Part shown: positions 19,388 through 29,671 of the stretch, piece after piece
Position numbering within the stretch: position 1 is the stretch's first letter
Layout of the letters: each line of letters begins with the position of its first letter
NCBI RefSeq assembly: GCF_001880325.1
Contig: NZ_CP016312.1
Location: 868,001-932,000, forward strand
Source of the DNA: Thermus brockianus
Lineage (GTDB): Bacteria; Deinococcota; Deinococci; Deinococcales; Thermaceae
Direction of reading: 5' to 3'
DNA length: 64,000 nucleotides
Made by a program: the position numbers and the translations under genes
Notes under the pieces: generated by a model
Told to the model about the DNA's origin: nothing
Databases searched by the model: none
Seen by the model: the letters and a program-made list of their open reading frames with translations, nothing else

Positions 19388-20203
19388 CTATTGTAGCGCA
19401 AGCCGCACCCTTCCCAAAACCTGGCCCAGGGCCCTCACCCCCGGGGGGAGGTCAAGCAGGAGGGGGCCTTCCACCACCCCGGGGCGGAAACCCCCCTGGG
19501 GCCTCGCCTCCACCTCCTTGAGGCCCTCCAGGGCCTCCTTGGGCCCCACCACCTCGAGGGTTTTGGGGGTATAGTCCTCCACCCGAAACCCCTCCGGGGG
19601 GCGGAAGACCAGGGGCACCTCCTTGCGGAAAAGGGGGGCTTCCCGGGCCACGAGGCGCACCCTTGGCGGGATAAGCTCCACCCCGGGCAAGGGGCCTTCC
19701 GGGCCGAAGGCGGTGAGGGCCACCTCCTCCCCCCCAAGGTCCAGCCCCAAGGCCACCACCGCCCCCTCCACCTGGCTCCGTGGGCCCTTGGCCTCCACGA
19801 AGGCGGGCTCGGTTTCCACCCAAGCCCCCTGGGCCAGGACCTCCACGGGGAGGGTGCGGCTTAAGACCGCCTCCACCCGGCCCTCCACCCGGGCCGGGCG
19901 CACCTCCAGGACCTCCACCCCCTGGGGCACCGCCACCCGCACCTCCCGGGCAAAGGCCCCCTCCACCCCGGAAAGGTCCAGGTAGGCGGAAACCGGGGGG
20001 GTGCCCTCCACCAAGGGGGCCGGCCCCCTAAGGCGCAGGAGGACCTCCTTGGGGACACCCTCCGCCACCTTCTCCCCTTCCAGGCCCACCACCCGCAGGG
20101 GTACGCTCACCGCCCGCTCCACCACCGGGGCCCTTTCCCGCAAGGAGTACCAAAGGGCCAAGGCCGCCAAAAGCGCCAGGAGGAAACCGCCCCACTCACG
20201 CAC
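19388..20203 (-). CDS. cdaR: YbbR-domain protein CdaR, regulator of CdaA
   Basis: A 271-aa protein with one N-terminal membrane anchor (residues 5-20) and repeated beta-rich YbbR domains outside the membrane (marks: LRVVGLEGEKVAEGVPKEV, LPVEVLAQGAW, PKTLEVVGPKEALEGL). In other bacteria CdaR binds and modulates the diadenylate cyclase CdaA. GTG 20203 is chosen because it overlaps the cdaA end by 8 nt and puts the membrane anchor at the N-terminus; the longer frame has a proline/arginine-rich, cdaA-shadow start. Confidence 0.85.
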   Translation of the reverse strand: MREWGGFLLALLAALALWYSLRERAPVVERAVSVPLRVVGLEGEKVAEGVPKEVLLRLRGPAPLVEGTPPVSAYLDLSGVEGAFAREVRVAVPQGVEVLEVRPARVEGRVEAVLSRTLPVEVLAQGAWVETEPAFVEAKGPRSQVEGAVVALGLDLGGEEVALTAFGPEGPLPGVELIPPRVRLVAREAPLFRKEVPLVFRPPEGFRVEDYTPKTLEVVGPKEALEGLKEVEARPQGGFRPGVVEGPLLLDLPPGVRALGQVLGRVRLALQ

Positions 20204-20909
20204 GGATGACCTCCTTAAGCCGCTCCCGCAGGGCCTCGAGGGCCAAAGGGGGCGAAAGCCTCCCCCCCTCCGCAAGCCGGATGGCCCCCGTTTCCTCGCT
20301 CACCACCAGGACCAGGGCGTCGGACACCTCGGAAAGCCCCAAGGCGGCCCGGTGCCGGGTGCCGAGGCCAAGCCGCGCTTCAGAAAGGGGGAAAATGCAC
20401 CCGGCGGCGAAGACCCGGTCCCCCCGGAGGATGGCCCCCCCGTCGTGCAAGGGGGTGCCGGGGTAGAAAAGGGTTTCTAGAAGCCGGGCGGAAAGCCTCG
20501 CCTCCAAAACCTCCCCCGTGGCGGCGTACTCCCCCAAAGGGGTGCGCCGCTCCAGGGCGATCAGGGCCCCGTAGCGCCTTTCGGAAAGGCGGGAAAGGCC
20601 GAGGAGAAGCTCCTCCAGGGCCAAGGAGGGGGCCCTTGGCCCCTGGGCCCGGCCAAGCCGCTCCAAAAGCCCCCTAAGCTCCGGTTGGAAGACCACGATG
20701 AGGGCGAAAGCCCCCAGGGTGGCGGCGTTTCCCAAAAGCCAGGAGAGGGTGGAAAGCCCAAGGAGGCTTGCCAAAAACCAGACCCCAAGGTAGACGAGCA
20801 CCCCGCGGACGAGGTTCAGGGCCCGGGTACCGGCCATGAGCCGGCCCAGGGAGTAGAAGAGCACGGCCACCAGGAGGATGTCCAGGAGGTCGCGCCAGGT
20901 GAAGGGCAT
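20196..20909 (-). CDS. cdaA: Diadenylate cyclase CdaA (cyclic di-AMP synthase)
   Basis: Membrane enzyme that makes cyclic di-AMP from two ATP. Three membrane segments lie in residues 8-75; the DAC domain follows with LHDGG (154-158) in place of the usual LHDGA, and GTRHRAALG with RHR at 185-187. Length of 237 aa is normal for CdaA. It starts 2 nt after deoB and overlaps cdaR, so deoB-cdaA-cdaR may be one transcript. The Ala-to-Gly change in the DGA motif keeps Asp156. Confidence 0.93.
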   Translation of the reverse strand: MPFTWRDLLDILLVAVLFYSLGRLMAGTRALNLVRGVLVYLGVWFLASLLGLSTLSWLLGNAATLGAFALIVVFQPELRGLLERLGRAQGPRAPSLALEELLLGLSRLSERRYGALIALERRTPLGEYAATGEVLEARLSARLLETLFYPGTPLHDGGAILRGDRVFAAGCIFPLSEARLGLGTRHRAALGLSEVSDALVLVVSEETGAIRLAEGGRLSPPLALEALRERLKEVIRA

Positions 20910-20911
20910 GG

Positions 20912-22057
20912 CTAGCGGATGGGCGTCCCCGGGCCCTCCCAGGAAAGGCCAAAGAGCCTCGCCCAGGTGGCCCCGAGGTCGGCGAAGGTCTCCCGGGTGC
21001 CCAGATCCCCCTCCACCCCCGGCCCCACCCAGAGGAGCATCCCGTACTCCCGGGTGTGGTCGGTGCCGAAGAAGGTGGGGTCGTTCCCGTGGTCCGAGAC
21101 CAGGAAGAGGTGGTCCTTAGGCCCCAGGGCCTCCAGGAGGCGGGGGAGGAAGTGGTCCACCTGCGCCAAGGCCTCCCCATAGCCTTGGGGGTTGCGGCGG
21201 TGGCCGTACTTGCTGTCAAAGTCCACCAAGTTGACGAAGAGGAGGCCGGAAAAGGGCTCTTGCATGAGGGCGAGGGTCTTTTCTAGGCCATCGGCGTTGT
21301 CCTCTGTCTTCACCTCCCGGGTGAAGCCCCGGTGGGCGTAGATATCCGGGATCTTCCCCACCCCCACCACCTCGAGGCCCCCCTCCTTCAGGACGTCCAG
21401 GACGTTCCGCGGGGGCTCCAGGGCGAAGTCCTTGCGCAAGGCCTCCAACCGGTAAAAGGCCCCCGGCTCCCCGGCGAAGGGCCGGGCGATGACCCGGGCC
21501 ACCTGGTACTCGCCCACGAGCATCTCCCGGGCCACCTGGCACCAGTGGTAAAGCACCTCCGGGGGCACCACCCCCACGTGGGCCGCCACCTGGAAGACGG
21601 AGTCCGCCGAGGTGTAGACGATGGGGTAGCCCGTCTTCAGGTGGGCCTCGCCGTGGTGGCGGATGGCCTCCGTGCCGGAGTAGGGCCGATTCAAAAGCCA
21701 GCCCTTTACCCCAATCCGCTCGGCCCAGGCCCACAGAAACTCTTCCGGAAAGCCTTCGGGGAAGGTGCGGAAGGGCCTTTCCAGGTGGATGCCCACGAAC
21801 TCCCAGTGCCCGGTGGTGGTGTCCTTCCCCGGGTTCACCTCCCGCATGCGGCCAAACCCCCCTTGGGGGGAGGGGATGCGCTCTAGGGTGTGTACCCCTG
21901 GCACAAGCCCCAAGCCCAGGCGGGCGAAGTGGGGCAGGGCGACCCCCGTCTTCAGCACGGTGTGGTCCAGGGTATCCGCCCCCTCGTCCCCGAAGCTAGG
22001 GGCGTCCGGCAGGTAGCCTAGGCCCACGGAGTCCAAGACGATGGCCGTGACCTTCAT
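20912..22057 (-). CDS. deoB: Phosphopentomutase
   Basis: Alkaline-phosphatase-superfamily mutase interconverting (deoxy)ribose-1- and -5-phosphate in nucleoside salvage. Seen: [14 protein letters not shown] at the N-terminus, [18 protein letters not shown] with the catalytic Thr, and the metal ligands in [19 protein letters not shown]. Length of 381 aa is normal. The ATG shares its A with the stop of the small upstream gene (TGATG), so translation is coupled. Confidence 0.96.
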   Translation of the reverse strand: MKVTAIVLDSVGLGYLPDAPSFGDEGADTLDHTVLKTGVALPHFARLGLGLVPGVHTLERIPSPQGGFGRMREVNPGKDTTTGHWEFVGIHLERPFRTFPEGFPEEFLWAWAERIGVKGWLLNRPYSGTEAIRHHGEAHLKTGYPIVYTSADSVFQVAAHVGVVPPEVLYHWCQVAREMLVGEYQVARVIARPFAGEPGAFYRLEALRKDFALEPPRNVLDVLKEGGLEVVGVGKIPDIYAHRGFTREVKTEDNADGLEKTLALMQEPFSGLLFVNLVDFDSKYGHRRNPQGYGEALAQVDHFLPRLLEALGPKDHLFLVSDHGNDPTFFGTDHTREYGMLLWVGPGVEGDLGTRETFADLGATWARLFGLSWEGPGTPIR

Positions 22058-22308
22058 CAGGAGCGAAGCCCCTCCTCGTCCTCCTCCTCCGCCAAGGCCA
22101 TGAGCTCCTCCGGGGTCATCTCGGAAAGGGCCCGCACCGCCTGGAACTCCTCCACAAGATCCTGGATTTCCTCCATGGCCTCCTTCAGGGAAAGCTCCCC
22201 GTCCTTGTACCCGTCCACCACTTCCTCTATGGCCTCGAGGATCCCCACCGCCGCGCTGGCCTGGGAGAGGGCCTGGGCCAACTCCGAAAGCCTTTCCGCT
22301 AGGTCCAT
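22057..22308 (-). CDS. Small acidic helical protein, unknown function
   Basis: An 83-aa protein, very rich in Glu and Leu, predicted to be all helix or coiled coil ([20 protein letters not shown]...). No cysteine, no membrane segment and no known family. A TAGCAT box lies 6 nt before the ATG (22315-22320), so it heads the deoB-cdaA-cdaR transcript as a leaderless gene. The TGATG junction with deoB supports that it is real. Confidence 0.7.
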   Translation of the reverse strand: MDLAERLSELAQALSQASAAVGILEAIEEVVDGYKDGELSLKEAMEEIQDLVEEFQAVRALSEMTPEELMALAEEEDEEGLRS

Positions 22309-22317
22309 ACTCCCATG

Positions 22318-23288
22318 CTACCCCAAAAGCTCCGCAAGCCGCGAAAGCGCCCGCCCATACTTTTTGGCGAAGGGTCCGTGGCGGTAGCTCTCCGGGAAGA
22401 CCTCCCGAAGGGGTACCCCGGAGGCCCGCAAGGGGAGGCCTAGGTTATAGAGTTGGTCCACGAAGTGCACAAAGCGCAGGGCGTCGTTCTGGTCGGGGAT
22501 GGGGGCGAGGCCCTGAAGATAGACCACCTCCAGATCCCGGAAAAGGTACCGGTAGCGGATGGGGTGGAGGGTGCGGAGGTGGGCGAGGAGCTCGGGGAAA
22601 GCGTCCAGGCTTTTCCGCCTGGGGTCCTCCCGGTAAAGGGCGAGGAGGGCCCCGTCGGAAAGGGGCTCGGGGAGCCGCTCGGGGTCGCGGTGGCGGAAGT
22701 CTTCCCCCTCTATGCGCTCCACGGCGAAGCGCTTGGCCAGGCTTTGGATCTGGTGCCGAAACTGCTCGGCGTTGAACCGCCCCTCCCCAAGGGCCCCGGG
22801 CGGGGTGTTGGAGGTGGTGGCCACCCTGAGGCCCTTCTCCATGGTGAGGGCCAGAAAGTGGGTGATCATCTGGGCGTTACCCGGGTCATCCAGCTCAAAC
22901 TCGTCCAGGAAGAGGTAGCGAAGCCCAGAAAAGCGCCTCGCCCCTTCCCTTAAGCCCATGAGGCCCAGGGTATAGGTGAGCTCCTCAAAGGTGAGGAAGG
23001 CCTTGGGTGGGGGGGCCTCGAGGTAGGCGGCCACCAGGAGGTGGGTCTTCCCCACCCCAAAGCCCCCGTCCAAATAGATCCCCTGGGGCCCCGGCATCCG
23101 CCGCCGGAAAAGCCCCTGGGGACGGTCATGCACCCATCTTCGGAGCCTTTCCTTGGCCAAGGCCTGGGAAGGGTAACGGGGGTCGGGGCGGTAGGCAAGG
23201 AAGGTGGCCCCCCGGAAGCGGGGCGGGGGGCAAAGCCCTGTAGAAGCTCCTCCAGGTCCACCTCGGGGTGGCGTTCCACCAGGCGCAT
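22318..23288 (-). CDS. zapE: ZapE/AFG1-like ATPase, frameshifted near the N-terminus in this sequence
   Basis: P-loop ATPase of the AFG1/ZapE family, linked to cell division in other bacteria. Walker [11 protein letters not shown] and Walker [15 protein letters not shown] are intact. The N-terminal 19 residues ([19 protein letters not shown]) are in a different frame from the rest; adding one C to the C6 run (G6 at 23225-23230 on the plus strand) joins them as [14 protein letters not shown] and gives a normal protein of about 323 aa. ATG 23288 has TACAAT 7 nt upstream, supporting this start. The break is probably a sequencing error. Confidence 0.8.
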
Positions 23289-23340
23289 AGGGAAGATTGT
23301 AAGGGAGGGTGGGAGGGTGGCCCCTGGGGCCGGCCCTCTG

Positions 23341-23357
23341 CTACCCTATAGGGGTAT
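23341..23357 (+). promoter_or_regulatory. CsoR/CstR-like operator and leaderless promoter of the glutaredoxin-like gene
   Basis: CTACCCTATAGGGGTAT is a near-perfect palindrome that runs into the ATG at 23356. It fits the ATACCC-TATA-GGGGTAT operator type bound by CsoR-family repressors. TACCCT inside it (23342-23347) can be the -10 box, so repressor and polymerase would compete directly. Confidence 0.65.
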
Positions 23358-23610
23358 GGTGCGGCTCTACGGCGTCCCCGGGTGCGGCCCCTGCGAGATC
23401 GTGAAGATGTTCCTGGCGCAAAAGGGCGTGCCCTTCACCTTTGTAAACGCCCGGGAGGACCAGGAGGCGGCGAAAAAGGTGGCGGAACTGGCCGGAAGCC
23501 CCACCGCCGGCGTGGTCCTGGAGTGGGACGGCAAGACCGAGGTGATCCGGGGGGTATCCCCCGCCACCCTCAACGCCTGGTACGCCCGCTACCGGGAGAA
23601 GGCCTCCTGA
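23356..23610 (+). CDS. Glutaredoxin-like small thiol protein
   Basis: An 84-aa thioredoxin-fold protein beginning MVRLYGVPGCGPCEIVK; the CGPC redox site is at residues 10-13, as in thioredoxins and NrdH-like redoxins. No glutathione-binding tail is obvious, and Thermus is not known to use glutathione, so reduction by thioredoxin reductase or bacillithiol-like thiols is an inference. The ATG is embedded in a CsoR/CstR-type operator. It overlaps the end of the convergent DinB gene by 22 nt. Confidence 0.85.
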   Translation: MVRLYGVPGCGPCEIVKMFLAQKGVPFTFVNAREDQEAAKKVAELAGSPTAGVVLEWDGKTEVIRGVSPATLNAWYARYREKAS

Positions 23611-24095
23611 AGGGCCTTCAGGTGGTGGGCCTCGTGGTAGGCGGCGGCGCGCACCCAGCCCAGGGCGTTGAGCTCCCCGAAGAAGGGGTGGGGGAAGGTG
23701 GCGGGGTGGTGGGGGTCGGCCTTGGCCGCCTCCTCCAGGAGGAAGCCCCGGGCCCGTTGCAGGAGGTCCAGCACCTCCTCCAGGGATAACCCCCCTTTAG
23801 GCCTCACCCCCTCGGGGGCCTGGGGCTTCCCCTCCTTGTACGTCCCCGGGACGAAGGGCACCGGGGGGAGGCTTTCCCCAGAGGCCAGGCGCCTCAGCCG
23901 CCGGAGCACCCGGGCGGTGGACTCCTCCACCAAGGCGATGTGCTCCGCCACCATCAGAGGGGTCCAGGCCCCTTCCCGCAACGGGGTGGAAAGCCAAGCG
24001 GGCTCTGCCCCTTGCAAAAGGGCCAAAAGGGCCTTCCGGGTCTCACCAAGCCGGGCCAGGGCCTCTTCCCACGTGCCGTAGGCTTCCAGGGGCAT
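23589..24095 (-). CDS. DinB-family four-helix protein
   Basis: A 168-aa DinB/YfiT-type protein, probably a metal-dependent thiol transferase or related enzyme. The histidine pattern fits: MVAEHIALVEESTARVL in helix 2 and AAAYHEAHHLKALQEA near the C-terminus give a three-His metal site. ATG 24095 is chosen because TAAACT lies 5 nt upstream (24101-24106); a longer frame starts inside the promoter. It is divergent from fabI. The substrate is unknown. Confidence 0.8.
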   Translation of the reverse strand: MPLEAYGTWEEALARLGETRKALLALLQGAEPAWLSTPLREGAWTPLMVAEHIALVEESTARVLRRLRRLASGESLPPVPFVPGTYKEGKPQAPEGVRPKGGLSLEEVLDLLQRARGFLLEEAAKADPHHPATFPHPFFGELNALGWVRAAAYHEAHHLKALQEAFSR

Positions 24096-24100
24096 GCCCC

Positions 24101-24119
24101 AGTTTACCAAGGGTATAAT
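24101..24119. promoter_or_regulatory. Divergent leaderless promoters of the DinB gene and fabI
   Basis: TAAACT on the minus strand (24101-24106) serves the DinB gene and a perfect TATAAT on the plus strand (24114-24119) serves fabI, 6 nt before its ATG. Only 30 nt separate the two start codons. Confidence 0.7.
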
Positions 24120-24125
24120 CCCCCC

Positions 24126-24908
24126 ATGCTCACCCTGGACCTTTCTGGCAAAAAAGCCCTGGTCATGGGGGTCACCAACCAGCGAAGCCTGGGCTACGCC
24201 ATCGCCGAAAAGCTAAGGCAAGCGGGGGCCGAGGTGGCCCTAAGCTACCAAGGGGAAAGGCTTCGGCCCGAGGCGGAAAAGCTCGCCGAGGCCCTGGGCG
24301 GGGCCCTCCTCTTCCAGGCGGACGTGACCCAAGACGCCGAGCTGGACGCCCTCTTCGCCGGCCTAAGGGAGGCCTGGGGAAGCCTGGACTACCTGGTCCA
24401 CGCCATCGCCTTCGCCCCCCGGGAGGCCATGGAGGGCCGCTACCTGGACACCAAGCGGCAGGACTGGCTCCTGGCCCTGGAGGTTTCCGCCTACTCCCTG
24501 GTGGCGGTGGCCCAGCGGGCGGAAGCCCTCCTCAACGAAGGGGGTAGCATCGTCACCCTCACCTACTACGCCAGCGAGAAGGTGGTGCCCAAGTACAACG
24601 TCATGGCCATCGCCAAGGCCGCTTTGGAGGCCAGCGTCCGCTACCTGGCCTACGAGCTCGGCCCCAAGGGGGTGCGGGTGAACGCCATCTCCGCTGGCCC
24701 CGTGCGCACCGTGGCCGCCCGGAGCATCCCCGGCTTCACCAAGATGTACGACCGGGTGGCCCAGACCGCCCCCCTCAAGCGCAACGTCACCCACGAGGAG
24801 GTGGGCCACCTGGGCCTGTTCCTCCTCTCCCCCCTGGCAAGCGGCATCACGGGAGAGGTGGTCTACGTGGACGCCGGGTACCACATCATGGGGATGGAGC
24901 TGGAATAG
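24126..24908 (+). CDS. fabI: Enoyl-ACP reductase I
   Basis: NADH-dependent last step of the fatty-acid elongation cycle. SDR fold with the FabI-specific GVTNQRSLGYAIA cofactor loop, DVTQDAELD, and the active site TYYASEKVVPKYNVMAIAK with Tyr and Lys in the Y-x6-K spacing of FabI. Ends with the family-typical VDAGYHIMGM. Length of 260 aa is normal. Leaderless from the TATAAT box 6 nt upstream. Confidence 0.97.
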   Translation: MLTLDLSGKKALVMGVTNQRSLGYAIAEKLRQAGAEVALSYQGERLRPEAEKLAEALGGALLFQADVTQDAELDALFAGLREAWGSLDYLVHAIAFAPREAMEGRYLDTKRQDWLLALEVSAYSLVAVAQRAEALLNEGGSIVTLTYYASEKVVPKYNVMAIAKAALEASVRYLAYELGPKGVRVNAISAGPVRTVAARSIPGFTKMYDRVAQTAPLKRNVTHEEVGHLGLFLLSPLASGITGEVVYVDAGYHIMGMELE

Positions 24909-24947
24909 CGCCTGGCCCCCAAACCGCTCAAGCCTGTTTCCGCTAGC

Positions 24948-26171
24948 ATGGGAGGGATGAGACGGCCCACCCCCACGGTCTGGGTGGGGCGCGTTCCCTT
25001 GGGGGGCGCCCACCCCGTGGCCGTGCAGTCCATGACCAACACCCCCACCGCCGACGTGGAGGCCACCTTCCGCCAGGTGGCGGCGCTCTACCGGGCGGGG
25101 AGCGAGATCGTCCGCATTACGGTGAACGACGAGGCCGCCGCCCAGGCGGTGCCCGAGATCAAGGAGAGGCTTTTGGCCGAGGGCATGGACGTGCCCCTGG
25201 TGGGGGACTTCCACTATAACGGCCACCTCCTCCTCAGGAAGTACCCCCGGATGGCCGAGGCCCTGGACAAGTTCCGCATCAACCCGGGCACCCTGGGCCG
25301 GGGCCGGCACAAGGACGAGCACTTCGCCGAGATGGTGCAAATCGCCCTGGACCTGGGCAAGCCCATCCGCATCGGCGGCAACTGGGGTAGCCTGGACCCC
25401 GCCCTCCTCACCGAGCTCATGGACCAAAACGCCCGGCGCCCAGAGCCCAAAAGCGCCCACGAGGTGGTGCTGGAGGCCCTGGTGGAAAGCGTGGTGCGGG
25501 CCTACGAGGCGGCTTTGGAAATGGGCCTAGGGGAGGACAAGATCGTCCTTTCCGCCAAGGTGTCCAAGGCGCCCGACCTGGTCCAGGTCTACTGGGAGCT
25601 CGCCCGGCGCACCCAGGCTCCCCTCCACCTCGGCCTCACGGAGGCGGGCATGGGGGTGAAGGGCATCGTGGCCTCGGCCGCCGCCCTCGCCCCCCTTCTC
25701 CTAGAAGGGATTGGGGACACCATCCGCGTCTCCCTCACCCCTGCTCCCGGCGAGCCCCGGACCAAGGAGGTGGAGGTGGCCCAGGAGATCCTCCAGGCCC
25801 TGGGCCTGCGCACCTTTGCCCCCGAGGTGACGAGCTGCCCCGGATGCGGCCGCACCACCAGCACCCGCTTCCAGGAGTTGGCCGAAGAGGTATCCCGCCA
25901 CCTTAAGGAAAAACTCCCCGAATGGCGTAAGCGCTACCCCGGGGTGGAGGGGCTCAAGGTGGCGGTGATGGGGTGCGTGGTGAATGGCCCCGGGGAGAGC
26001 AAGCACGCCCACATCGGCATCTCCCTCCCGGGGGCGGGGGAGGAGCCCAAGGCCCCGGTCTACGCCGACGGCAAGCTCCTCACCATCCTCAAGGGAGAAA
26101 ACCTGGCGGAGGAGTTCTTAAAGCTCCTGGAAACCTACGTGAAGGAGCGCTTCGCCCCCAAGGCCCAATGA
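24948..26171 (+). CDS. ispG: 4-hydroxy-3-methylbut-2-enyl-diphosphate synthase (flavodoxin/ferredoxin)
   Basis: Iron-sulfur enzyme of the non-mevalonate isoprenoid pathway. TIM-barrel part with [19 protein letters not shown] and [10 protein letters not shown]; the [4Fe-4S] ligands are in TSCPGCGRT and [11 protein letters not shown]. Length of 407 aa matches the crystallised T. thermophilus enzyme, which I recall as about 90 per cent alike. ATG 24948 and ATG 24957 are both possible starts. The stop overlaps the tgt start (ATGA). Confidence 0.97.
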   Translation: MGGMRRPTPTVWVGRVPLGGAHPVAVQSMTNTPTADVEATFRQVAALYRAGSEIVRITVNDEAAAQAVPEIKERLLAEGMDVPLVGDFHYNGHLLLRKYPRMAEALDKFRINPGTLGRGRHKDEHFAEMVQIALDLGKPIRIGGNWGSLDPALLTELMDQNARRPEPKSAHEVVLEALVESVVRAYEAALEMGLGEDKIVLSAKVSKAPDLVQVYWELARRTQAPLHLGLTEAGMGVKGIVASAAALAPLLLEGIGDTIRVSLTPAPGEPRTKEVEVAQEILQALGLRTFAPEVTSCPGCGRTTSTRFQELAEEVSRHLKEKLPEWRKRYPGVEGLKVAVMGCVVNGPGESKHAHIGISLPGAGEEPKAPVYADGKLLTILKGENLAEEFLKLLETYVKERFAPKAQ

Positions 26172-27325
26172 AGCCCTTCGCCTTTTCCGTGGAGGCCCAA
26201 AGCGGCCGGGCCCGGGTGGCCTGCCTTTTCACGCCCCACGGGGTGGTGGAAACCCCCCTCTTCATGCCCGTGGGCACCCAGGGCTCGGTCAAAGGCCTCC
26301 TGCCCAAAGACCTTAAGGAGATTGGGAGCCAGATCCTCCTCGCCAACACCTACCACCTTCTCCTGCGCCCGGGGCCCGAGCGGGTAAGGGCCCTTGGGGG
26401 GCTTCACGGCTTCGCCGGGTGGCGGGGGCCTTGGCTTACGGACTCCGGGGGCTTTCAGGTGATGAGCCTGGGGCACCTAAGGCGCATAGACGAGGAAGGG
26501 GTGGTTTTCCAAAACCACCTGGACGGAAGCCTCATCCGGCTCACCCCGGAAAGGAGCCTCGCGGTCCAGGAAGCCCTGGGGGCGGACATCGTCATGGCCT
26601 TTGACGAGTGCCCCCCCTACCCCGCAAGCCGGGATTACCTAAAAGCCTCCTTGGAGCGCACCCTGCGCTGGCTGGAGCGCTCCCTAAAGGCCAAGACCCG
26701 GGAAGACCAGGCCCTATTCGGCATCACCCAAGGGGGGACGGACCCCGAGCTCAGGCGGCTTTCCACGGAGGAAACCCTCCGCTTTGACCTCCCCGGCTAC
26801 GCCATCGGAGGGCTGGCGGTGGGGGAGCCCAAGGAGGCCATGTTCCGCATGGTGGAGCTCTCCACCCGCCTCCTCCCCGAAGCACGGCCCCGCTACCTCA
26901 TGGGGGTAGGCCATCCCGAGGACCTGGTGGCGGCCATGGGCCTTGGGGTAGACCTCTTTGACTGCGTCTACCCCACCCGCACGGGCCGCTTCGGGAGCGC
27001 CTTGGTGCCCGAGGGCCGCCTCAACCTGAAAAACGCCCGCTTCCTGGAGGAAAAGGGCCCCTTGGAGGAGGGGTGCGACTGCTACGCCTGCCAAACCTTC
27101 AGCCGGGGCTACATCGCCCACCTGGTGCGGGCCGGGGAGATGCTTGGGGGCATCCTCCTTTCCCTGCACAACCTCCGCTACCTCCACCGCCTCACGGAGG
27201 AAGCCCGGAGGGCCATAAGGGAAGGAACCTACGGGGATTTCGCCCGGGCCTTCGCCGAAAGGCGCTTTGGCAAAGAGGTGCCCCGTTGGTTCCGGGAGGC
27301 CTTGGCCGCCGGGGGACACTGGTAA
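26168..27325 (+). CDS. tgt: tRNA-guanine transglycosylase
   Basis: Exchanges guanine-34 for preQ1 in tRNAs for Asn, Asp, His and Tyr. TIM barrel with [13 protein letters not shown] (catalytic Asp), the nucleophile in [30 protein letters not shown], and the zinc site CDCYACQ...H. Length of 385 aa is normal. It overlaps ispG by 4 nt. tRNA-Asn with the wobble G that this enzyme modifies is encoded in the same window. Confidence 0.97.
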   Translation: MKPFAFSVEAQSGRARVACLFTPHGVVETPLFMPVGTQGSVKGLLPKDLKEIGSQILLANTYHLLLRPGPERVRALGGLHGFAGWRGPWLTDSGGFQVMSLGHLRRIDEEGVVFQNHLDGSLIRLTPERSLAVQEALGADIVMAFDECPPYPASRDYLKASLERTLRWLERSLKAKTREDQALFGITQGGTDPELRRLSTEETLRFDLPGYAIGGLAVGEPKEAMFRMVELSTRLLPEARPRYLMGVGHPEDLVAAMGLGVDLFDCVYPTRTGRFGSALVPEGRLNLKNARFLEEKGPLEEGCDCYACQTFSRGYIAHLVRAGEMLGGILLSLHNLRYLHRLTEEARRAIREGTYGDFARAFAERRFGKEVPRWFREALAAGGHW

Positions 27326-27337
27326 AATGCCCCTGGT

Positions 27338-28573
27338 ATGACGCCAAGGCACCTTATTTTGGGCCTCCAGCACACGGTGGCCATGTTCGGGGCCACGGTG
27401 CTGGTGCCCCTCCTCACCGGGCTCAACCCGGCGGTGGCCCTCTTCACCGCCGGGGCAGGCACGCTTCTCTTCCACCTGGTCACGGGGCGGATGGTTCCCG
27501 TCTTCTTGGGCTCCAGCTTCGCCTTCATCGCCCCCATCCTGGCGGCCAAGGAGGCGGGGTTTTCCCTGGCGGCGGTGGGCGGGGGCATTGCGGCGGCGGG
27601 GCTCGTCTATGCCCTTTTTGCCCTTTTGGTGCTCCTCATCGGTTCCGAAAGGGTACGGCAGGTCTTCCCCCCGGTGGTCACGGGCCCCGTCATCGTGGTC
27701 ATCGGCCTCACCCTGGCCCCGGTGGCGGTCAGCATGGCGGCCAAGGACTGGCTCCTGGCCATCGCCACCTTTTTGGGCGCGGTGGTGAGCGCCGTCTTCT
27801 TCCGGGGGCTTTTCCAGATGATCCCCGTGCTGATGGGGGTAGGGGTGGGGTACCTTCTCGCCCTCCTCCTGGGCCGGGTGGACCTAAGGCCCCTGGGGGA
27901 GGCCTCCTGGTTCGGCCTTCCCAGCTTCACCCTGGCTTCCTTTGAGTGGGGAGCGGTGCTCCTCATCGCCCCCGTGGCCTTGGTCACGGTGATGGAGCAC
28001 ATCGGGGACATCCTCACCAACGGCCGGGTGGTGGGGAAGGACTTCTTCGCCCGCCCGGGCCTCCACCGCACCCTTTTAGGGGATGGCCTGGCCACCAGCC
28101 TGGCGGGGCTTTTGGGCGGGCCCGCCAACACCACCTATTCGGAGAACACCGGGGTCCTGGCGGTGACCAAGGTCTATGACCCCCTGGTCCTCCGCATCGC
28201 TGCGGTCTTCGCCATCCTCCTTTCCTTCTCCCCCAAGCTCGCCGCCCTCCTCCAGACCCTGCCCCAGGGGGTCCTGGGGGGGATCTCCATGCTCCTTTTC
28301 GGCATGATCGCCTCCGTGGGCATCCGCACCCTGGCGGAGGCCGAGATTGACTTCACCCATAGCCGGAACCTCATCGTGGTCTCCGCCGTTCTGGTCCTAG
28401 GCCTGGGCGGGGCCGTGGCCAACCTGGGCTCGGTGCAGGTGGCGGGGGCAGCGGTGCCCCTCAAGGTGAGCGGGATGGCCCTGGCCGCCTTGGCGGGCGT
28501 GGCCCTGAACCTCCTTTTGCCCAAGCAGCTTGAACCGGAGGAGCTGGCCACGGAGGAGGAACGCCTACCTTAG
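27338..28573 (+). CDS. uraA: Uracil/xanthine permease (NCS2 family)
   Basis: A 411-aa membrane protein with about 12-14 segments that imports a nucleobase with protons. Family marks: [23 protein letters not shown] at the start, [25 protein letters not shown] with the substrate-binding Glu, [20 protein letters not shown] and [12 protein letters not shown]. The pattern is closer to UraA than to xanthine carriers. TAAAAT lies 9 nt before the ATG. It is convergent with the next gene, ends overlapping by 4 nt. Confidence 0.93.
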   Translation: MTPRHLILGLQHTVAMFGATVLVPLLTGLNPAVALFTAGAGTLLFHLVTGRMVPVFLGSSFAFIAPILAAKEAGFSLAAVGGGIAAAGLVYALFALLVLLIGSERVRQVFPPVVTGPVIVVIGLTLAPVAVSMAAKDWLLAIATFLGAVVSAVFFRGLFQMIPVLMGVGVGYLLALLLGRVDLRPLGEASWFGLPSFTLASFEWGAVLLIAPVALVTVMEHIGDILTNGRVVGKDFFARPGLHRTLLGDGLATSLAGLLGGPANTTYSENTGVLAVTKVYDPLVLRIAAVFAILLSFSPKLAALLQTLPQGVLGGISMLLFGMIASVGIRTLAEAEIDFTHSRNLIVVSAVLVLGLGGAVANLGSVQVAGAAVPLKVSGMALAALAGVALNLLLPKQLEPEELATEEERLP

Positions 28574-29667
28574 CCCTCCCGGTAAAAACGGCTCCCTTTG
28601 TAGTAGTCCTCCAGGAGGACCTTCAAGAAGGCGGCGGCGGGCACCCCCAAAAGGGCACCCCAAAGGCCAAAGAGGCTCGCCCCGGTAAGGATGGCGGCGA
28701 TGGCCGTCACCGGGTGGAGCCTCGTGGCCCGGCCCACGATGAAGGGGCCGAAGAGGTTCCCCTCCAGCTGGTTGGCGAGCCATAGGACCAGAAGGGCGAG
28801 GAGGACCTTGAGCCAGCCCCCGGTGGCGGCGAGGAGCAGGGCGGGCACCCCGGAGACGATCACCCCCACGAAGGGGATGAGGTTGAACACCCCCGCCAAA
28901 AAGCCCAGGCTGGCCGCCAACGGCACCCCCACGAACCAAAGCCCCACCCCCACGATGAGGCCCACCAAGAAGGCCACGAGGAGCTGGCCCCGGATATACC
29001 CCCCCACGCTCCGGTCCAGCTTGGCGGCGAGCTCCGCCACCAGGGGCTGGTAGGGCTCGGGGAAGGCCAGGAGGAAGGCCCGGCCCAGGCGGGGCAGGTC
29101 GTAGAGGAGGTAAATGGAAAGGGCGAGGGCGGTGAAGAGCTGGAAGATGCCGCCCAGGAGACCGGTGAAAAAGCCCAGGAGATTGCCCCCTTGAGAAAGG
29201 AGGGCCTGAAACCAGCGGACGAGGGTTTCCAAGAAGCCCTGGAGGAGCCCCTGCAGGTTGCGGCTGGCCTCGGCGAGGATGGGGCTCAGGCCCTCGGGCA
29301 CCGGCACCGCCCGCACCCGGTCGGGGAGGGAGAGGAGCCAGGCGAACAAGGGGTCCAGAAGGCGGGGTAGCTCCTGGGCCAGGCGGGACAACTCCAGGAC
29401 CGTTTGGGCGGTGAGGAAGGAGGCAAGCCCCAGGAAAAGCCCTAAAAGAAGGTAGACCAAGGCCACCCCCAAAGCCCGGGGGAGGCGGAGGCCCTCAAAG
29501 AAACGCACCAAGGGGTGGAAAAGGTACGCGAAGGCGAAGGCGAAGAGGAGGACGGAAAGGGCGGGCCAGGCCCGGGCCAGGAGGCGGTAGAGGAGGAAAA
29601 GGAGGAGGAGGTAGACCAGAACCCGCACGTAGGGGTTTTCCCAGACCTTGGCGAAGGCCTCGCGCAT
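28570..29667 (-). CDS. AI-2E family (YdiK/TqsA-like) membrane protein
   Basis: A 365-aa membrane protein with about eight segments: pairs near 15-50 and 60-90, a soluble stretch to about 150, and a block of segments from about 205 to 345. Marks of the family are [20 protein letters not shown] and [20 protein letters not shown]. Members have been proposed as autoinducer exporters or Na+/H+ antiporters; the substrate here is open. TAGAAT lies 6 nt before the ATG (29674-29679), so it is probably leaderless. Confidence 0.85.
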   Translation of the reverse strand: MREAFAKVWENPYVRVLVYLLLLFLLYRLLARAWPALSVLLFAFAFAYLFHPLVRFFEGLRLPRALGVALVYLLLGLFLGLASFLTAQTVLELSRLAQELPRLLDPLFAWLLSLPDRVRAVPVPEGLSPILAEASRNLQGLLQGFLETLVRWFQALLSQGGNLLGFFTGLLGGIFQLFTALALSIYLLYDLPRLGRAFLLAFPEPYQPLVAELAAKLDRSVGGYIRGQLLVAFLVGLIVGVGLWFVGVPLAASLGFLAGVFNLIPFVGVIVSGVPALLLAATGGWLKVLLALLVLWLANQLEGNLFGPFIVGRATRLHPVTAIAAILTGASLFGLWGALLGVPAAAFLKVLLEDYYKGSRFYREG

Positions 29668-29671
29668 GGGG

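Noticed and set aside
24363-25460. Open frame of 365 codons on the minus strand across fabI and ispG
   Set aside because: It covers two well-supported genes and their intergenic promoter and shows no motif.
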